This document shows, one piece after another, positions 21,361 to 33,436 of a stretch of 64,000 bases of DNA. The stretch is from assembly GCF_018417475.1 (NCBI RefSeq), contig NZ_CP054856.1:3503001-3567000 (forward strand). Direction: 5' to 3'. The notes under the pieces were generated by a model. It saw only the letters and a list, made by a program, of their open reading frames with translations, made no database searches and was not told where the DNA came from. This DNA is from Novosphingobium decolorationis (GTDB taxonomy: Bacteria > Pseudomonadota > Alphaproteobacteria > Sphingomonadales > Sphingomonadaceae). A program made the translations under genes and the position numbers. Position 1 is the first letter of the stretch. Every line of letters starts with the position of its first letter.

Positions 21361-21707
21361 TTAGGCAGGAAACATTTCTTGTACACGCCGGCGGAGCGGG
21401 CGAGGAAAGCGAGGATCATCTGATCAGGCGAGTTTCTGCACTAGGATTTCGGCCAAAGATTATCCGCCAAAAAGCTAGTCGAGAGTATATTTTCAGTCTG
21501 GTTGCTCTGGGTTACGGCATCGCCATCACAACAAGTTCTGCACAAGGGCTACTTGATAAGGGCGTTAAATTTGTGCGCGCAGGCGACGGCGGAGAAACCG
21601 TCGCCTTGAGTGCCGTATGGTTGGAGCACAGCTCGAACCCTGCACTTAGAAAGCTGCTTAATGTCTGCGACTCCCTTGTGTTTCAACGCTGAAGTGGGTG
21701 CGGCAAT

Positions 21708-22130
21708 TTACTGTAGGTCATCTGTCGTGGCGTCGACGACCCACGTGATGCCGAAACGGTCGATCAACATTCCAAACAGCGGCGACCATTGCGTGGGTGC
21801 AAGATCCTGTAGGATTGTGCCGCCTTCTGCCAGCAGGGACCATCGGGCTTTATTGTCATCGATGCTCGATCCGCTGAGTGCCACATAGAATGCGTTCTTT
21901 CCTGCATCGAATTCTTGATCCTTCCGCACATCGAAGGCCATGATTCTGAAACCGTCCTTAGAGACGACTTGTCCCCACATGATGTGGTCCGGCGCGGCGG
22001 CGGCTTGCGCCTGACCCATTTTTTCATAGGTCATCAAAATCCGCTCGCCGTCGAATACGCGGGCATAGAAGTCGAGCGCCGCGCGGGCATGGCCACTGAA
22101 GTTGAGATGGGTAGTAACAGTAAGGGTCAT
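21708..22130 (-). CDS. VOC-family (PhnB-like) protein
   Basis: A 140-residue vicinal-oxygen-chelate fold protein: THLNFSGHARAALDFYARVF at the start and SPLFGMLIDRFGITWVVDA near the end. PhnB-like members are small dimeric metalloproteins whose substrates are mostly unknown. It is divergent from a WYL regulator at 22220, a common gene pair. Intact. Confidence 0.87.
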   Translation of the reverse strand: MTLTVTTHLNFSGHARAALDFYARVFDGERILMTYEKMGQAQAAAAPDHIMWGQVVSKDGFRIMAFDVRKDQEFDAGKNAFYVALSGSSIDDNKARWSLLAEGGTILQDLAPTQWSPLFGMLIDRFGITWVVDATTDDLQ

Positions 22131-22219
22131 TATTCTCTCCGAAACGATATGGGCGGCGTTGGCTTAGTCGCCCAATGGCGGTATAGCTTGGGGCAGCTGC
22201 CAATTTCCGTCAGTAAGCG

Positions 22220-22930
22220 ATGCCGCGGGCCGATCGACTCCTACGCCTCCTCCAACTAATCCGCGTGATGGCGCCGCCGATCACTGCAGCGCGTCTTGCC
22301 GATGAAACCGGTGTGTCCGTTCGAGCCTTATACCGCGACATTGATGCGCTCCGCGCCGCCGGCGCACGGATCGAAGGGCAGCGTGGCTATGGCTTCAAGC
22401 TGATTGAAGACCCGTCACTGCCGCCGCAATCGTTGGATCGTGACGAGATCGAAGCGCTCGCGCTGGGGTTAGCCGAGGTCGGTTCCTGGGGCGATCCGAT
22501 GCTGGCGAAGGCGGCGGCCTCTGTCCTCAGCAAGGTTGCGGCCACCCTTTCAGATGAGCGCGGGCGACAACTTATCCACGTAATCGCGCGCGTTTTCCAG
22601 CCTACACCGCGATATGCCAGCGACATGGATCTTTCGCCTCTCCGCAATGCATGCTGGCAGGAGGTTGCAGTGAAAATCAGCTATCTTGATCAGAAGAACC
22701 ACGAGAGTGAGCGCGAGATTCTGCCGCTTTCCCTCGTATATAATGAGGACTGCGTTACCGTTCTTTCTTGGTCCTGCCTACGTGAAGATTTCCGGATGTT
22801 CAGGACCGACCGGATAACAGCGCTGAGATCAACCGATCGAAGTTTCCGTCCGCGACGCGTGGCCCTTTTAAGGACATATCTGGAGCAACTCCAAGGGCAG
22901 TTGAGCGGCCAAATGGCCAGGAGAAAGTGA
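22220..22930 (+). CDS. YafY-type WYL-domain transcriptional regulator
   Basis: A 236-residue protein with an N-terminal DeoR-like HTH (MPRADRLLRLLQLIRVM, LADETGVSVRALYRDIDAL) and a WYL sensor domain (VAVKISYLDQKNHESEREI through VLSWSCLREDFRMFRTDRI). It probably regulates the divergent VOC gene across the 89-bp gap. The ribosome-binding site before the ATG at 22220 is weak. Confidence 0.88.
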   Translation: MPRADRLLRLLQLIRVMAPPITAARLADETGVSVRALYRDIDALRAAGARIEGQRGYGFKLIEDPSLPPQSLDRDEIEALALGLAEVGSWGDPMLAKAAASVLSKVAATLSDERGRQLIHVIARVFQPTPRYASDMDLSPLRNACWQEVAVKISYLDQKNHESEREILPLSLVYNEDCVTVLSWSCLREDFRMFRTDRITALRSTDRSFRPRRVALLRTYLEQLQGQLSGQMARRK

Positions 22931-23104
22931 TGCGTTGTGATGATGGCGCAATCGCTTCGGCATAGGGCATAATGGGTTTGGCGCAGGGGTTTGCTGCCCC
23001 TCGTGAAGCGAGCTTGTATTAAGCGGAGCTTCCTTGCCCCGCTTGAATGAAGCGGTCCGTCATCGAGAGCTTCTCAAGGTGTCATCCTCTCAAGGCTTCT
23101 TGAG
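22931..23104. other. Gap before the IS21 element
   Basis: 174 bp with no gene. It contains short imperfect repeats of CTTCTCAAGG/CTCTCAAGG next to the IS21 insertion point and nothing else I can name. Confidence 0.3.
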
Positions 23105-23283
23105 TGTCGCGCGACATTCAGGTTGAGAAAGCGCGACAAACAAGATGAGAATCTTGCGTTCCGGGATTGGCGAAGGGCGTAGCCCGTAGCCGATGCCGGA
23201 ACGCAGGGGGCGCCTTTTGAAGGGTGCCTGTGATGGTCGTGGTGGTCGCTATGCATTGGGTTTTCCTAGGGAGGAGGACCTGA

Positions 23284-25640
<2,357 letters not shown>

Positions 25641-25975
25641 AATCGGCACTGAATGACGCGCCGCGACAATCACATTCTCATCCTGATTGACGCGCAATCC
25701 TCATCCTGTTTGTCGCGCTACACTTGAGCGATCGGCAAGCTAACCCTTGTCTGACAGGCTTCGACGCGCTCGAACGAAGCCGCGATCAGTGGCGATGAAG
25801 CGCTGGACCATGGGGGCAATGAGCTTGGCTGGATCCGAGAGCTGTTGTCCCGTCTCGCGGGCCAGGACCTCCGCGTAGGCGACGAGATCCGTACCCATCC
25901 GGTGAGCCCCGCCTTGTCCGGTGAGTGAACGACCGGTCTTAAGAGCGCTCGTATGAGCGAGCTTAGGAGCGCAGC

Positions 25976-26344
25976 ATGGGGCAGATTACGGTGATGACGG
26001 GGCCGGAGCGGCGGCGTCGGTGGCGGGACGAGGAGCGCTTCAAGATCCTGGCCGAGGCCTTCGCGCCGGGCGCATGTGTCGCGGACGTAGCCCGGCGGCG
26101 GGACGTATCGACCAGCCTGATCTACACCTGGCGGCGCAATCTGCGACGCGAACAAGCCAAAGGGGCATCCCTTCCGATGGTGGAGGCAGCCTTTGCCCAG
26201 GCGGTCCTCACTAAGGACGAGAAGGTGGACGGCTGTGATCGCTGCGGCGTGATCACCGTCGAACTGGGCGAAGGTCGGCGCGTTCGCATTTCGGCCGAAG
26301 CTCCCGCTGCACTGGTCACCGCGACCTTGAAGGCGCTGCGGTGA
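25976..26344 (+). CDS. tnpA: IS66 accessory protein TnpA, copy 2
   Basis: 122 residues with the same sequence as the copy at 13145-13513, including the HTH VADVARRRDVSTSLIYTWR. Intact and overlapping tnpB by 4 bp. Confidence 0.92.
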   Translation: MGQITVMTGPERRRRWRDEERFKILAEAFAPGACVADVARRRDVSTSLIYTWRRNLRREQAKGASLPMVEAAFAQAVLTKDEKVDGCDRCGVITVELGEGRRVRISAEAPAALVTATLKALR

Positions 26345-26682
26345 TCCCAGCGGGCGCGCGGGTGTGGATCGCCATGGGGCACACGGACATGCGCAAAGGG
26401 ATGCAAGGGCTGGCCTTGCAGGTCCAGCAGGGCCTGAAGCGCGATCCGCATGGGGGCGACCTGTTCGTGTTTCGCGGACGGACGGGATCGCTGATCAAGA
26501 TCATCTGGCACGACGGGATAGGCATGTCGCTCTATTCCAAGCGGCTCGAGAAGGGACGCTTCGTGTGGCCCTCGGCGAAGGACGGGATCGTCTCGCTGAC
26601 CAACGCGCAATTGTCCTGCCTGCTGGAAGGGATCGACTGGCGTAACCCGCAGTATTCCTGGCGCCCGCAGAGCGCCGGATAG
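26341..26682 (+). CDS. tnpB: IS66 accessory protein TnpB, copy 2
   Basis: 113 residues with the same sequence as the copy at 12807-13148 (GDLFVFRGRTGSLIKIIWHDG). Intact. Confidence 0.92.
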   Translation: MIPAGARVWIAMGHTDMRKGMQGLALQVQQGLKRDPHGGDLFVFRGRTGSLIKIIWHDGIGMSLYSKRLEKGRFVWPSAKDGIVSLTNAQLSCLLEGIDWRNPQYSWRPQSAG

Positions 26683-26746
26683 ACCAGCCACTTTCTTCGC
26701 CTTCCGGCGCATTTTCGGCTTCAATGCTGCGCCGATCTGTGATTCC

Positions 26747-28403
26747 ATGCTCGTCATGGACACGGCCGCATCGCCCCTTCCGGACGACGTCGAAGCGCTC
26801 AAGGCGCTGCTGTCCGCCGCGCTTGAACGCGCCGACGAGGCCGAGGCGCGCCTCGCCAATGCCAGGGCCCGCGAGAGCGCGACCGAGGCGATGATCGCCC
26901 ACCTCAAGCTGCAGATCGCCAAGCTGCGCCGCGAGCAATATGGCGCCAGTGCCGAGCGCAGCCGTCGACTTCTCGACCAGCTTGAGCTTCAGTTGGAAGA
27001 CCTCGAGGCCGATGCCTGCGAGGATGACCTAGCCGCCGAAGTTGCCGCCGCCAGGACAGCCGACGTTGCCGCCTTCGCGCGCAAGCGGCCGAGCCGTAAG
27101 CCGCTCCCCGCACACCTCCCGCGCGAGCGCGTTGTCATTCCCGCACCGTGTTCATGCCGGTCCTGCGGCGGCGTGCGCCTGTCGAAGCTGGGCGAAGACG
27201 TGACCGAGACGCTCGAAGTGATCCCGCGCCAGTGGAAGGTGATCCAAACGGTACGCGAGAAGTTCTCGTGCCGGGATTGCGAGGCGATCACGCAGCCTCC
27301 AGCGCCGTTCCATGTCGTGCCGCGCGGATGGGCCGGCCCCAGTTTCCTCGCCATGCTGCTGTTCGAGAAGTATGGCCAGCATCAGCCCCTCAACCGCCAG
27401 GCCGAGCGCTTCGCGCGCGAAGGCGTGGCGCTCAGCACCTCGACGCTGGCCGACCAGGTGGGCGCGGCGGCCTTCGCCCTGATGCCGCTCTATCGACGGA
27501 TCGAGGCGCACGTGCTTGCGGCCCGGCGGCTGCATGGCGACGATACAACCGTGCCGGTCCTGGCCAAGGGCAAGACCGATACCGCGCGCCTGTGGGTTTA
27601 CGTCCGCGATGACCGGTCCTTTGCCGGCAGCGATCCGCCCGCAGCCCTGTTCCACTATTCCCGCGACCGGCGCGGCGAGCATCCTCGGGCGCATCTGGCG
27701 TCCGGGCCGGGATTCTGCAGGCTGATGCCTATGGCGGCTACAACGAGCTCTACGCGCCCGGCCGTCAGCCCGCACCCGTGACCGAGGCGGGTTGCTTTGC
27801 GCATGCACGGCGCAAGTTCTTCGAACTCGCCGACGTCGAGGCCGCCGCACGCAGGAAGAGCCGCGGCGAGCGTACCGGCATGATCTATCCGATCGCGTTG
27901 GAAGCTGTGCAGCGCCTCGATGCCCTGTTCGAGATCGAGCGTGGCATCAGCGGCAAGGCCACCGAAGAGCGCCTCGCCGTCCGGCAGGACCTCAGCGCAC
28001 CGCAGATGGCGGATCTGCACGCCTGGCTCACCGCCCAGCTCGCGAAGCTCTCGCGCAGCCACGATCTGGCCAAGGCCATCAACTACATGCTCCGACGCTG
28101 GGGGGCCTTCACCCGCTTCCTCGAAGATGGCCGGATCTGCCTCACGAACAACGCAGCCGAGCGGGCGCTGCGCTGCGTGCCCTCGGGCGCAAGGCATGGC
28201 TGTTCTGCGGCTCCGATCGCGGCGGACAGCGCGCCGCCGTGCTCTATACGCTGATCCAGACCGCCCGGCTCAACGATGTCGATCCGCAGGCCTGGCTGGC
28301 CGATGTCCTCGCGCGCATTGCCGAGCATCCCGTCAACCGGATCGACGAACTGCTCCCCTGGAACTGGCAAGTCCGGCCCGGAGTGCTATCGCAGGTGGCA
28401 TGA
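26747..28403 (+). pseudogene. tnpC: IS66 transposase TnpC, copy 2, frameshifted
   Basis: Here the N-terminal region broken in copy 1 is intact ([19 protein letters not shown]). One T is missing near 27703 (GTCCGGGCC against GTCCTGGGCC in copy 1) and one C near 28183 (TGCCCTCGGG against TGCCCCTCGGG). The frame is lost between the catalytic residues and again before the C-terminus. A composite of the two copies would be intact. Confidence 0.88.
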
Positions 28404-29038
28404 CCGCCCGATCGACAGACAGGCCCACAGCCACCGACAGTTTCCTGCAGATCGCAAGGCTGCGCATCGAGCTTGAGGACAGCGATCCGCCAATCTGGCG
28501 CCTGGTCGAAGTGCCGACCTCGGTCACTCTCAAGGTCCTGCACGACATCGTGCAGGCCGCGATGGGATGGTTCGATTACCATCTCTGGGAGATGCGCATT
28601 GACGACCAGACTTATGGCCTGCCGATGGAAGACGACTGGGGAACCGCTCCGCGCAAGATTGCCGCGCGCATCCGCCTGCGCGACGTACTCGCTCCCGGCG
28701 CGACCACGATCGCGTATTCCTACGACTTTGGTGACGACTGGCAGCACACGCTCACCTTGAGCGACGTTCGGCAGGGAGATCCGGCTCTCGCCTATCCCCG
28801 CTTCATCGGCGGCGAGCGCGAGTGTCCACCCGAGGATTGCGGCGGGATCTCCGGCTTCTACGAGATGCTGGAGATCAGGTCTGATCCCACGCACGAGCAG
28901 CATATCGAAATCAACGACTGGCTCGACGGCTACGACCCGGACGAACTCGACATCTTGCCGATCGAAGCGGGGCTCGCTCGTATCGCTGTCAGACGCAACG
29001 CCGCAGCAAAGCGCATCATCAAACCAAAGGCGACCTAG
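28400..29038 (+). CDS. PRiA4_ORF3-like passenger protein of IS66 copy 2
   Basis: 212 residues matching the copy at 10451-11089. Its ATG overlaps the tnpC stop. Function unknown. Confidence 0.85.
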   Translation: MTARSTDRPTATDSFLQIARLRIELEDSDPPIWRLVEVPTSVTLKVLHDIVQAAMGWFDYHLWEMRIDDQTYGLPMEDDWGTAPRKIAARIRLRDVLAPGATTIAYSYDFGDDWQHTLTLSDVRQGDPALAYPRFIGGERECPPEDCGGISGFYEMLEIRSDPTHEQHIEINDWLDGYDPDELDILPIEAGLARIAVRRNAAAKRIIKPKAT

Positions 29039-29160
29039 CCACGGCCACTGCGGCCTTCACCGGATGGGTACCGAGATCCCGGTGCAGCGGTGCCGGTAGC
29101 TCGATCGTCACCTTGATCGGCTTGTCGTCGGCGATCGCGCCGAGCTTGAGCTTGGTCATC

Positions 29161-30369
29161 TCAGCCTCCGTAAGGTTCGAGCACCAGATCGCGGGTGACG
29201 ATGACCCGCACCGGAAAACCAGGTCGAATCGTCAACGTCGGGGCGATGTTGAGCTGGCGGCGGATGATCTGCTGGCCAGCGTCGTTGATGGTGTCCTGAC
29301 CGCCGTTGCGGATCGCCTGGATCAGCCGGTCGTCGTCATTGGTTGCGAGTTCCGCCCCGACGCTCAGCAGCGTCGAAAGGCCGGCTGCCTTAGCGAGATC
29401 CCACCAGTGATAATCGATACCGTCCTGCAGGCCGGCATAGCCCTCGGCGTCGGCGCCCGGCTGGCGCTCGAGAACGATCGACCGACCGTTCGGAAAGATC
29501 AGGCGGTTCCACACCAGTAGGACGCGGCTTTGGCCGAACTGAACGTTGTTGTCGTACTGGCCGATGACGCGCGTGCCCTGCGGGACGAGAAGGATGCGGC
29601 CGGTCGGGCTGTCGTAGATGTTCTCGGTGACCTGGGCCGTGATCTGACCCGGGAGGTCCGAATGGATGCCGGTGATCAGCGCCGCAGAGATGACCGCACC
29701 CGCCTGAAGAATGTTCGGCGATGCCGGCGCAGCGACCCGATCGGCGGCAACGGTGCGCCGGTCGACCGGCGCGTTAAGGAACGCCTGTTGCCGCTCCTGC
29801 GCCGTGGGCGTCGCCGGGGGCGGTGCGAGACCAAGGCTCGTAAGGTCGGGCTGCGCCAGGCTCGGCGTGCTGGTCGTCGCCGGCGTCGTGGTACGCGACT
29901 CCGACGCGGCGAACAGCCGGCTGGTGCGCGCCGTCTCGATCTCCTGGAGGCGGCGCTGCTCCTCCGCGCTCATTCCCGGCTGCGCGGGCGCAACGCCGGG
30001 CGTCGGTACGGGCTGCCCTCGGTTCTGTGCGCTGACAATCGGCCGACCGAGATCGCCGGGCAGCGGCGGTCCGAGCTGGGGCACGCCGGTATAGTCGCGC
30101 GGCAGCCCCTGAAGGCCGTCCGCCGTCGAGCGATTGTCGGTCGAATAGAGTTCCTCGGGCGGCCGCCCGCCGTTCCGGGTCTGGAGCGCGTAGACCAGCG
30201 CGCCGCCGAGGCCGAGGCTCGCCACCAGGCCGAGCCCGGCCAGCACCTTGCGCGACAGCCGGGTAACGCGTGGAGCCTCCGCGCGCAGCCGCATCGGAGC
30301 GGCCGCCTCCGGCGCCGATCCCGTTAGCGGCGCGCTGGCTTCCTCTTCCTCGTTCCGGTCATCGCTCAC
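29161..30369 (-). CDS. trbI: Conjugal transfer protein TrbI (VirB10-like)
   Basis: A 402-residue VirB10-family protein that bridges the inner and outer membranes in the transfer channel. It has a short cytoplasmic tail, one membrane segment (VLAGLGLVASLGLGGALVYA, ~43-62), a long proline-rich periplasmic linker and the C-terminal TrbI domain (GAVISAALITGIHSDLPGQI, QGTRVIGQYDNNVQFGQSR). It overlaps trbG by 4 bp. Confidence 0.95.
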   Translation of the reverse strand: MSDDRNEEEEASAPLTGSAPEAAAPMRLRAEAPRVTRLSRKVLAGLGLVASLGLGGALVYALQTRNGGRPPEELYSTDNRSTADGLQGLPRDYTGVPQLGPPLPGDLGRPIVSAQNRGQPVPTPGVAPAQPGMSAEEQRRLQEIETARTSRLFAASESRTTTPATTSTPSLAQPDLTSLGLAPPPATPTAQERQQAFLNAPVDRRTVAADRVAAPASPNILQAGAVISAALITGIHSDLPGQITAQVTENIYDSPTGRILLVPQGTRVIGQYDNNVQFGQSRVLLVWNRLIFPNGRSIVLERQPGADAEGYAGLQDGIDYHWWDLAKAAGLSTLLSVGAELATNDDDRLIQAIRNGGQDTINDAGQQIIRRQLNIAPTLTIRPGFPVRVIVTRDLVLEPYGG

Positions 30370-31394
30370 GACGCGGGCCTCCCGTCGGTGCGGGTGATCC
30401 GGACGCGCTTCTGATTGTTGCCGGAGCCGAACCGCAGCTCAGCGGCGGCGAAGAGCCGGTCGACGATCATGTAGTTGTTGCGCACCCGGTAGTTGACGAG
30501 TTCGGAGGTGTTGCCTTCGGCGCCAACAACGAACAGCGGCGGCATTTCACCCTGGCCGATGCCTCTCGGGAATTCGATGAAGACCTGCCGACCGTCGTCA
30601 TAGGCGCGCAGCGGACGCCACGCGGCGCGATCGCCCGTCACCTCGTAGCGGAAATTGATGCGCGAGAGATCGACGCCGGTCGCCACCGGCTGGGTCGCCT
30701 GCGCCTCGGCGTTCTGGCGGCGCAGCGCGATGAGCTGGTCCTGCGGATATTGCCAGGAGACCGAGGCCATATAGGTGCGCTCGGTCGAGCGCAGCTCCAT
30801 GTGATAGGTGCGCAGATTGGTGTTGATGACGAGATTGGTCATCAGGTCGGCGCGGGTGGGCTTCACCAGGATGTGGACCTGCAGAGTCGCCCCGGAACCG
30901 CTCTGCGTGTCGCCGATGATCCAGCGCACGGTATCGCCGGCCGCCACCGGCCCGGAGCCGACGAGCTGCTCACCCGGCTGAAGCGCGATGTCGGTGATCT
31001 GCCCGACGGCGGTGTAGACTTGGTAGAGCGCGCCCTGGGTGAAGGGATAGACCTGCATGGAGTTGATGAAGCCGTCGCGCACCGGCTGGATGCGGGCGGC
31101 CGCATTGGCTTGGTTGACGCGCGCCGTGGGATCGGCTGGCTCAGGCGCCCGCCGCGATTCCTCGACCGGCTTCATCTGGCCGGGCAGTGGGAGCGGCCTC
31201 GGCAGCTCGATCACCCGGACCGGCGCGGGCGGATCGACGGTCTGCACGGCAGCGGGTGCGTCGTCGTAGCTGATCTCCGGCGGCTTCTGCGTCGTCGCGC
31301 AGCCGGCGAGCGCCGTTGCGGAAAGCAGCAGAGCCGCCAGTGTGTGAGTACGGAAAGACGGTTCTCCGGCTTTCCGGAAAATCGGCATCGTCAT
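30366..31394 (-). CDS. trbG: Conjugal transfer lipoprotein TrbG (VirB9-like)
   Basis: A 342-residue VirB9-family outer-membrane core component. The start at 31394 overlaps the trbF stop (ATGA). A lipoprotein signal with lipobox LAGC follows TLAALLLSATA. The C-terminal domain includes FRYEVTGDRAAWRPLRAYDD and VFIEFPRGIGQGEMPPLFVV. The frame is open further upstream, but that stretch overlaps trbF. Confidence 0.94.
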   Translation of the reverse strand: MTMPIFRKAGEPSFRTHTLAALLLSATALAGCATTQKPPEISYDDAPAAVQTVDPPAPVRVIELPRPLPLPGQMKPVEESRRAPEPADPTARVNQANAAARIQPVRDGFINSMQVYPFTQGALYQVYTAVGQITDIALQPGEQLVGSGPVAAGDTVRWIIGDTQSGSGATLQVHILVKPTRADLMTNLVINTNLRTYHMELRSTERTYMASVSWQYPQDQLIALRRQNAEAQATQPVATGVDLSRINFRYEVTGDRAAWRPLRAYDDGRQVFIEFPRGIGQGEMPPLFVVGAEGNTSELVNYRVRNNYMIVDRLFAAAELRFGSGNNQKRVRITRTDGRPAS

Positions 31395-32074
31395 TGCCCC
31401 AGCTCCCGTGACCATGAAATTGCGTTGACGTAGATCCCCAGCGGATTGGCGCGCAGCCGGTCGGCGTTGCGCGGAATCTGGACGACGATGGTGAGGATCG
31501 CCGTCCATCGGGTCGTGTCGGCGAGCTGGCCGTTCTCGTAGCGGCGCTCGGTCCAGGCGACCCGGAAGCTGTCGGGAGAGGCGCGGATCACGCTCGAGAC
31601 GTCGACGGCGATCTGCTGGCGGCCAACCTTCGTGAAGGGATCGTTGGAGCGCGCATAGTCGTTGAGCGCGGCGGCTCCCCGGTCCGTCGTGAAGTCGTAG
31701 GCGCGCAGCCAGTTCTGGCGGACGATGATCGCGTCGGCCGGTATCGAGCGGACCTGCTCGATGAAGCGCGCGAGGTGGAACGCGATCTGCGGGTCGGTCG
31801 GCTGATAGTCTACCGTCGCCGGCGCGATCGCCTGCGCCTGGCCGAGCCGGTCCGTCTGGACGACCCACGGAACCACGGTGCCGCGCGCCGACTGCCAGAC
31901 TAGCGCCGCCGCGAACCCTGCCGACAGGAGGAGCGAGCCGAACGCCATGTAGCGCCAGTTGCGTGCCTGGACGCGGGCTGAGCCGATACGGTCGTCCCAA
32001 ACCTGGGCGGCGCGCTGGTACGGCGTTTCGGGTTCGGGAGCTTTTCCATAGTGCGTCGAGGGTCGTCGAAACAT
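31391..32074 (-). CDS. trbF: Conjugal transfer protein TrbF (VirB8-like)
   Basis: A 227-residue inner-membrane assembly factor. It has a cytoplasmic tail with PYQRAAQVWDDRIGSARVQA, a membrane segment (YMAFGSLLLSAGFAAALVWQ, ~42-61) and a periplasmic VirB8-type domain ending AISWSRELGQ. It overlaps neighbours on both sides. Confidence 0.95.
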   Translation of the reverse strand: MFRRPSTHYGKAPEPETPYQRAAQVWDDRIGSARVQARNWRYMAFGSLLLSAGFAAALVWQSARGTVVPWVVQTDRLGQAQAIAPATVDYQPTDPQIAFHLARFIEQVRSIPADAIIVRQNWLRAYDFTTDRGAAALNDYARSNDPFTKVGRQQIAVDVSSVIRASPDSFRVAWTERRYENGQLADTTRWTAILTIVVQIPRNADRLRANPLGIYVNAISWSRELGQ

Positions 32075-33432
32075 CAGCGGTCACCTTCGGAGAGATTGAT
32101 GGAGGAGCCGCCGCCGTGGCTGTCGCCGCTTCGCACCGCATGAACCGTGGTCGAGACGGCGTGGCTCATTTGTTGAGAGCGCTTCATGCGGCGGGCCCAG
32201 GCAGGCGGTTGATCGCCGCCACCGGAAGGGGTCGGTGCGGCGTCGTTCGCCGCTTCGCCAACGGTGCCCATGGTGGAGGAGCCCCCGGTCGCCTCGAAGG
32301 CGGATCGGGCTCCGTCGGCGAAGCTGGAGCGCATGCTTGACGATGCGCGCTCGGCGGCGCGCCGGAGCGGCGAGGTGGCTGCGGAACCGGCGGCCCGGGC
32401 GACGCCACCCAGGCCGCTGGCCACGCCCGAGGCGCCCGTCTGCCCTGCGGCGCCCAGGCTGAATGCGGTGGAAGCTCCGCCCGCCAGCGCTGCGCCCCCG
32501 CGGGCGGCGGCGGCGGCGCCTCCTGCGAGCGCCGCGCCTCCAGAAGCGACCGCGCCGACTGTGGCAGCGCCGGCGGCGACCATGCCGCCTGCGGCAAGGC
32601 CCGTTCCGACCGCAGCGCCGGCGCCGAGCTGCGGGCCTCCGGACACGAGGCCGTTGGCGATGCCGGGACCGAAGATGCCAAGGCCGAGAAGCGTCAGCGC
32701 CGCGAGCACGATCGCCATCGCCTCGTCGATCGTCGGCGTGCGGCCGCCGAAGCCGGCGGTGAACTCGGAGAAGAGGCTCGATCCGATCCCGATGATGACG
32801 CCGAGGACGAGCACCTTGATGCCGGAGCTGATGACGTTCCCCAAAACCCTTTCGGCCATGAAGGCGCTCTTGCCGAAGAGGCCGAACGGGATGAGCACGA
32901 AGCCGGCCAGCGTCGTCAGCTTGAACTCGATCAGGGTGACGAAGAGCTGGATGGCGAGGATGAAGAAGGCGAGCAGCACCAGCGCCCAGGCGAGCAGCAT
33001 CACAGCGATCTGGATGAAGTTCTCGAAGAAACTCCAGTAGCCCATGAGATCGGAGATGGAATCGAGCAGCGGCCGTCCGGCGTCGAGGCCTGTCTGCGCG
33101 ACGCGGCCGGGCCGCATCATGTCCGCGACCGTGAAGCCGGTGCCGGACGCCTTGAGGCCGAGCCCGGCGAAGCTCTCGAAGATGATGCGGGCAAGGTTGT
33201 TCCAGTTGCCGATCAGATAGGCGAAGACGCCGACGAAGAGCGTCTTCTTGACCAGGCGCGCCATGATGTCGTCGTCGGCGCCCCAGCTCCAGAACAGCGC
33301 GGCGAGCGTCACGTCGATCACGATCAGCGTGGTGGCGATGAAGGCCACTTCGCCGCTGAGGAGGCCGAAGCCGCTATCGATATATCGGGTGAAGACCTCC
33401 AGGAAATGGTCGATGACGCCGGTGCCGCTCAT
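32074..33432 (-). CDS. trbL: Conjugal transfer protein TrbL (VirB6-like)
   Basis: A 452-residue polytopic inner-membrane channel protein. About six hydrophobic segments lie between residues 25 and 270 (for example AFIATTLIVIDVTLAALFWS and MLLAWALVLLAFFILAIQLF). A long Gly/Ala-rich low-complexity tail follows (~270-400) with a charged C-terminus. The start at 33432 (MSGTGVIDHFLEVFTRYIDS) is preferred to upstream options that overlap trbK. Confidence 0.94.
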   Translation of the reverse strand: MSGTGVIDHFLEVFTRYIDSGFGLLSGEVAFIATTLIVIDVTLAALFWSWGADDDIMARLVKKTLFVGVFAYLIGNWNNLARIIFESFAGLGLKASGTGFTVADMMRPGRVAQTGLDAGRPLLDSISDLMGYWSFFENFIQIAVMLLAWALVLLAFFILAIQLFVTLIEFKLTTLAGFVLIPFGLFGKSAFMAERVLGNVISSGIKVLVLGVIIGIGSSLFSEFTAGFGGRTPTIDEAMAIVLAALTLLGLGIFGPGIANGLVSGGPQLGAGAAVGTGLAAGGMVAAGAATVGAVASGGAALAGGAAAAARGGAALAGGASTAFSLGAAGQTGASGVASGLGGVARAAGSAATSPLRRAAERASSSMRSSFADGARSAFEATGGSSTMGTVGEAANDAAPTPSGGGDQPPAWARRMKRSQQMSHAVSTTVHAVRSGDSHGGGSSINLSEGDR

Positions 33433-33436
33433 GATC

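Larger units (their letters stand above)
16612..21692 (+). pseudogene. LysR-family regulator gene split by two insertion sequences
   Basis: Three pieces join to a full 300-residue LysR protein: 16612-16876 (HTH part), 20147-20455 and 21364-21692. The HTH reads YAMAVARHGSFRRAADALGL and SQSTVSRRVQLLERRLG. The effector domain continues as GELRIGVTSSMATGFLANVL. The last junction restores WRDVRQETFLVHAGG. An IS66 element entered with the 8-bp duplication GCTTGGAG and an IS5-family element with TTA. The GTG at 16612 is the likely start. It presumably regulated the adjacent pao operon before being destroyed. Confidence 0.92.
25891..29071 (+). mobile_element. IS66-family element, copy 2, in the DUF2274 gene
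   Basis: 3181 bp with the same ends as copy 1 and the target duplication CGAGATCC (25883-25890 and 29072-29079). It is in inverted orientation relative to copy 1. Genes: tnpA, tnpB, frameshifted tnpC and the PRiA4_ORF3 passenger. It inserted 168 bp from the IS21 right end. Confidence 0.95.
25740..29159 (-). pseudogene. DUF2274 gene of the trb operon split by IS66
   Basis: The start MTKLKLGAIADDKPIKVTIE at 29159 lies 1 nt after the trbI stop. The frame is cut at 29072 by the IS66 insertion and resumes at 25882 to the stop at 25740. Removing the element and one copy of CGAGATCC gives an intact 76-residue protein with the RDLVAYAEVLARETG junction. DUF2274 proteins are small and often follow trbI in Trb-type transfer operons; their role is unknown. 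This is the last gene of the transfer operon, so its loss may be tolerated. Confidence 0.88.

Noticed and set aside
28083..28903. Minus-strand frames inside IS66 copy 2
   Set aside because: They mirror tnpC and the PRiA4_ORF3 gene in antisense.
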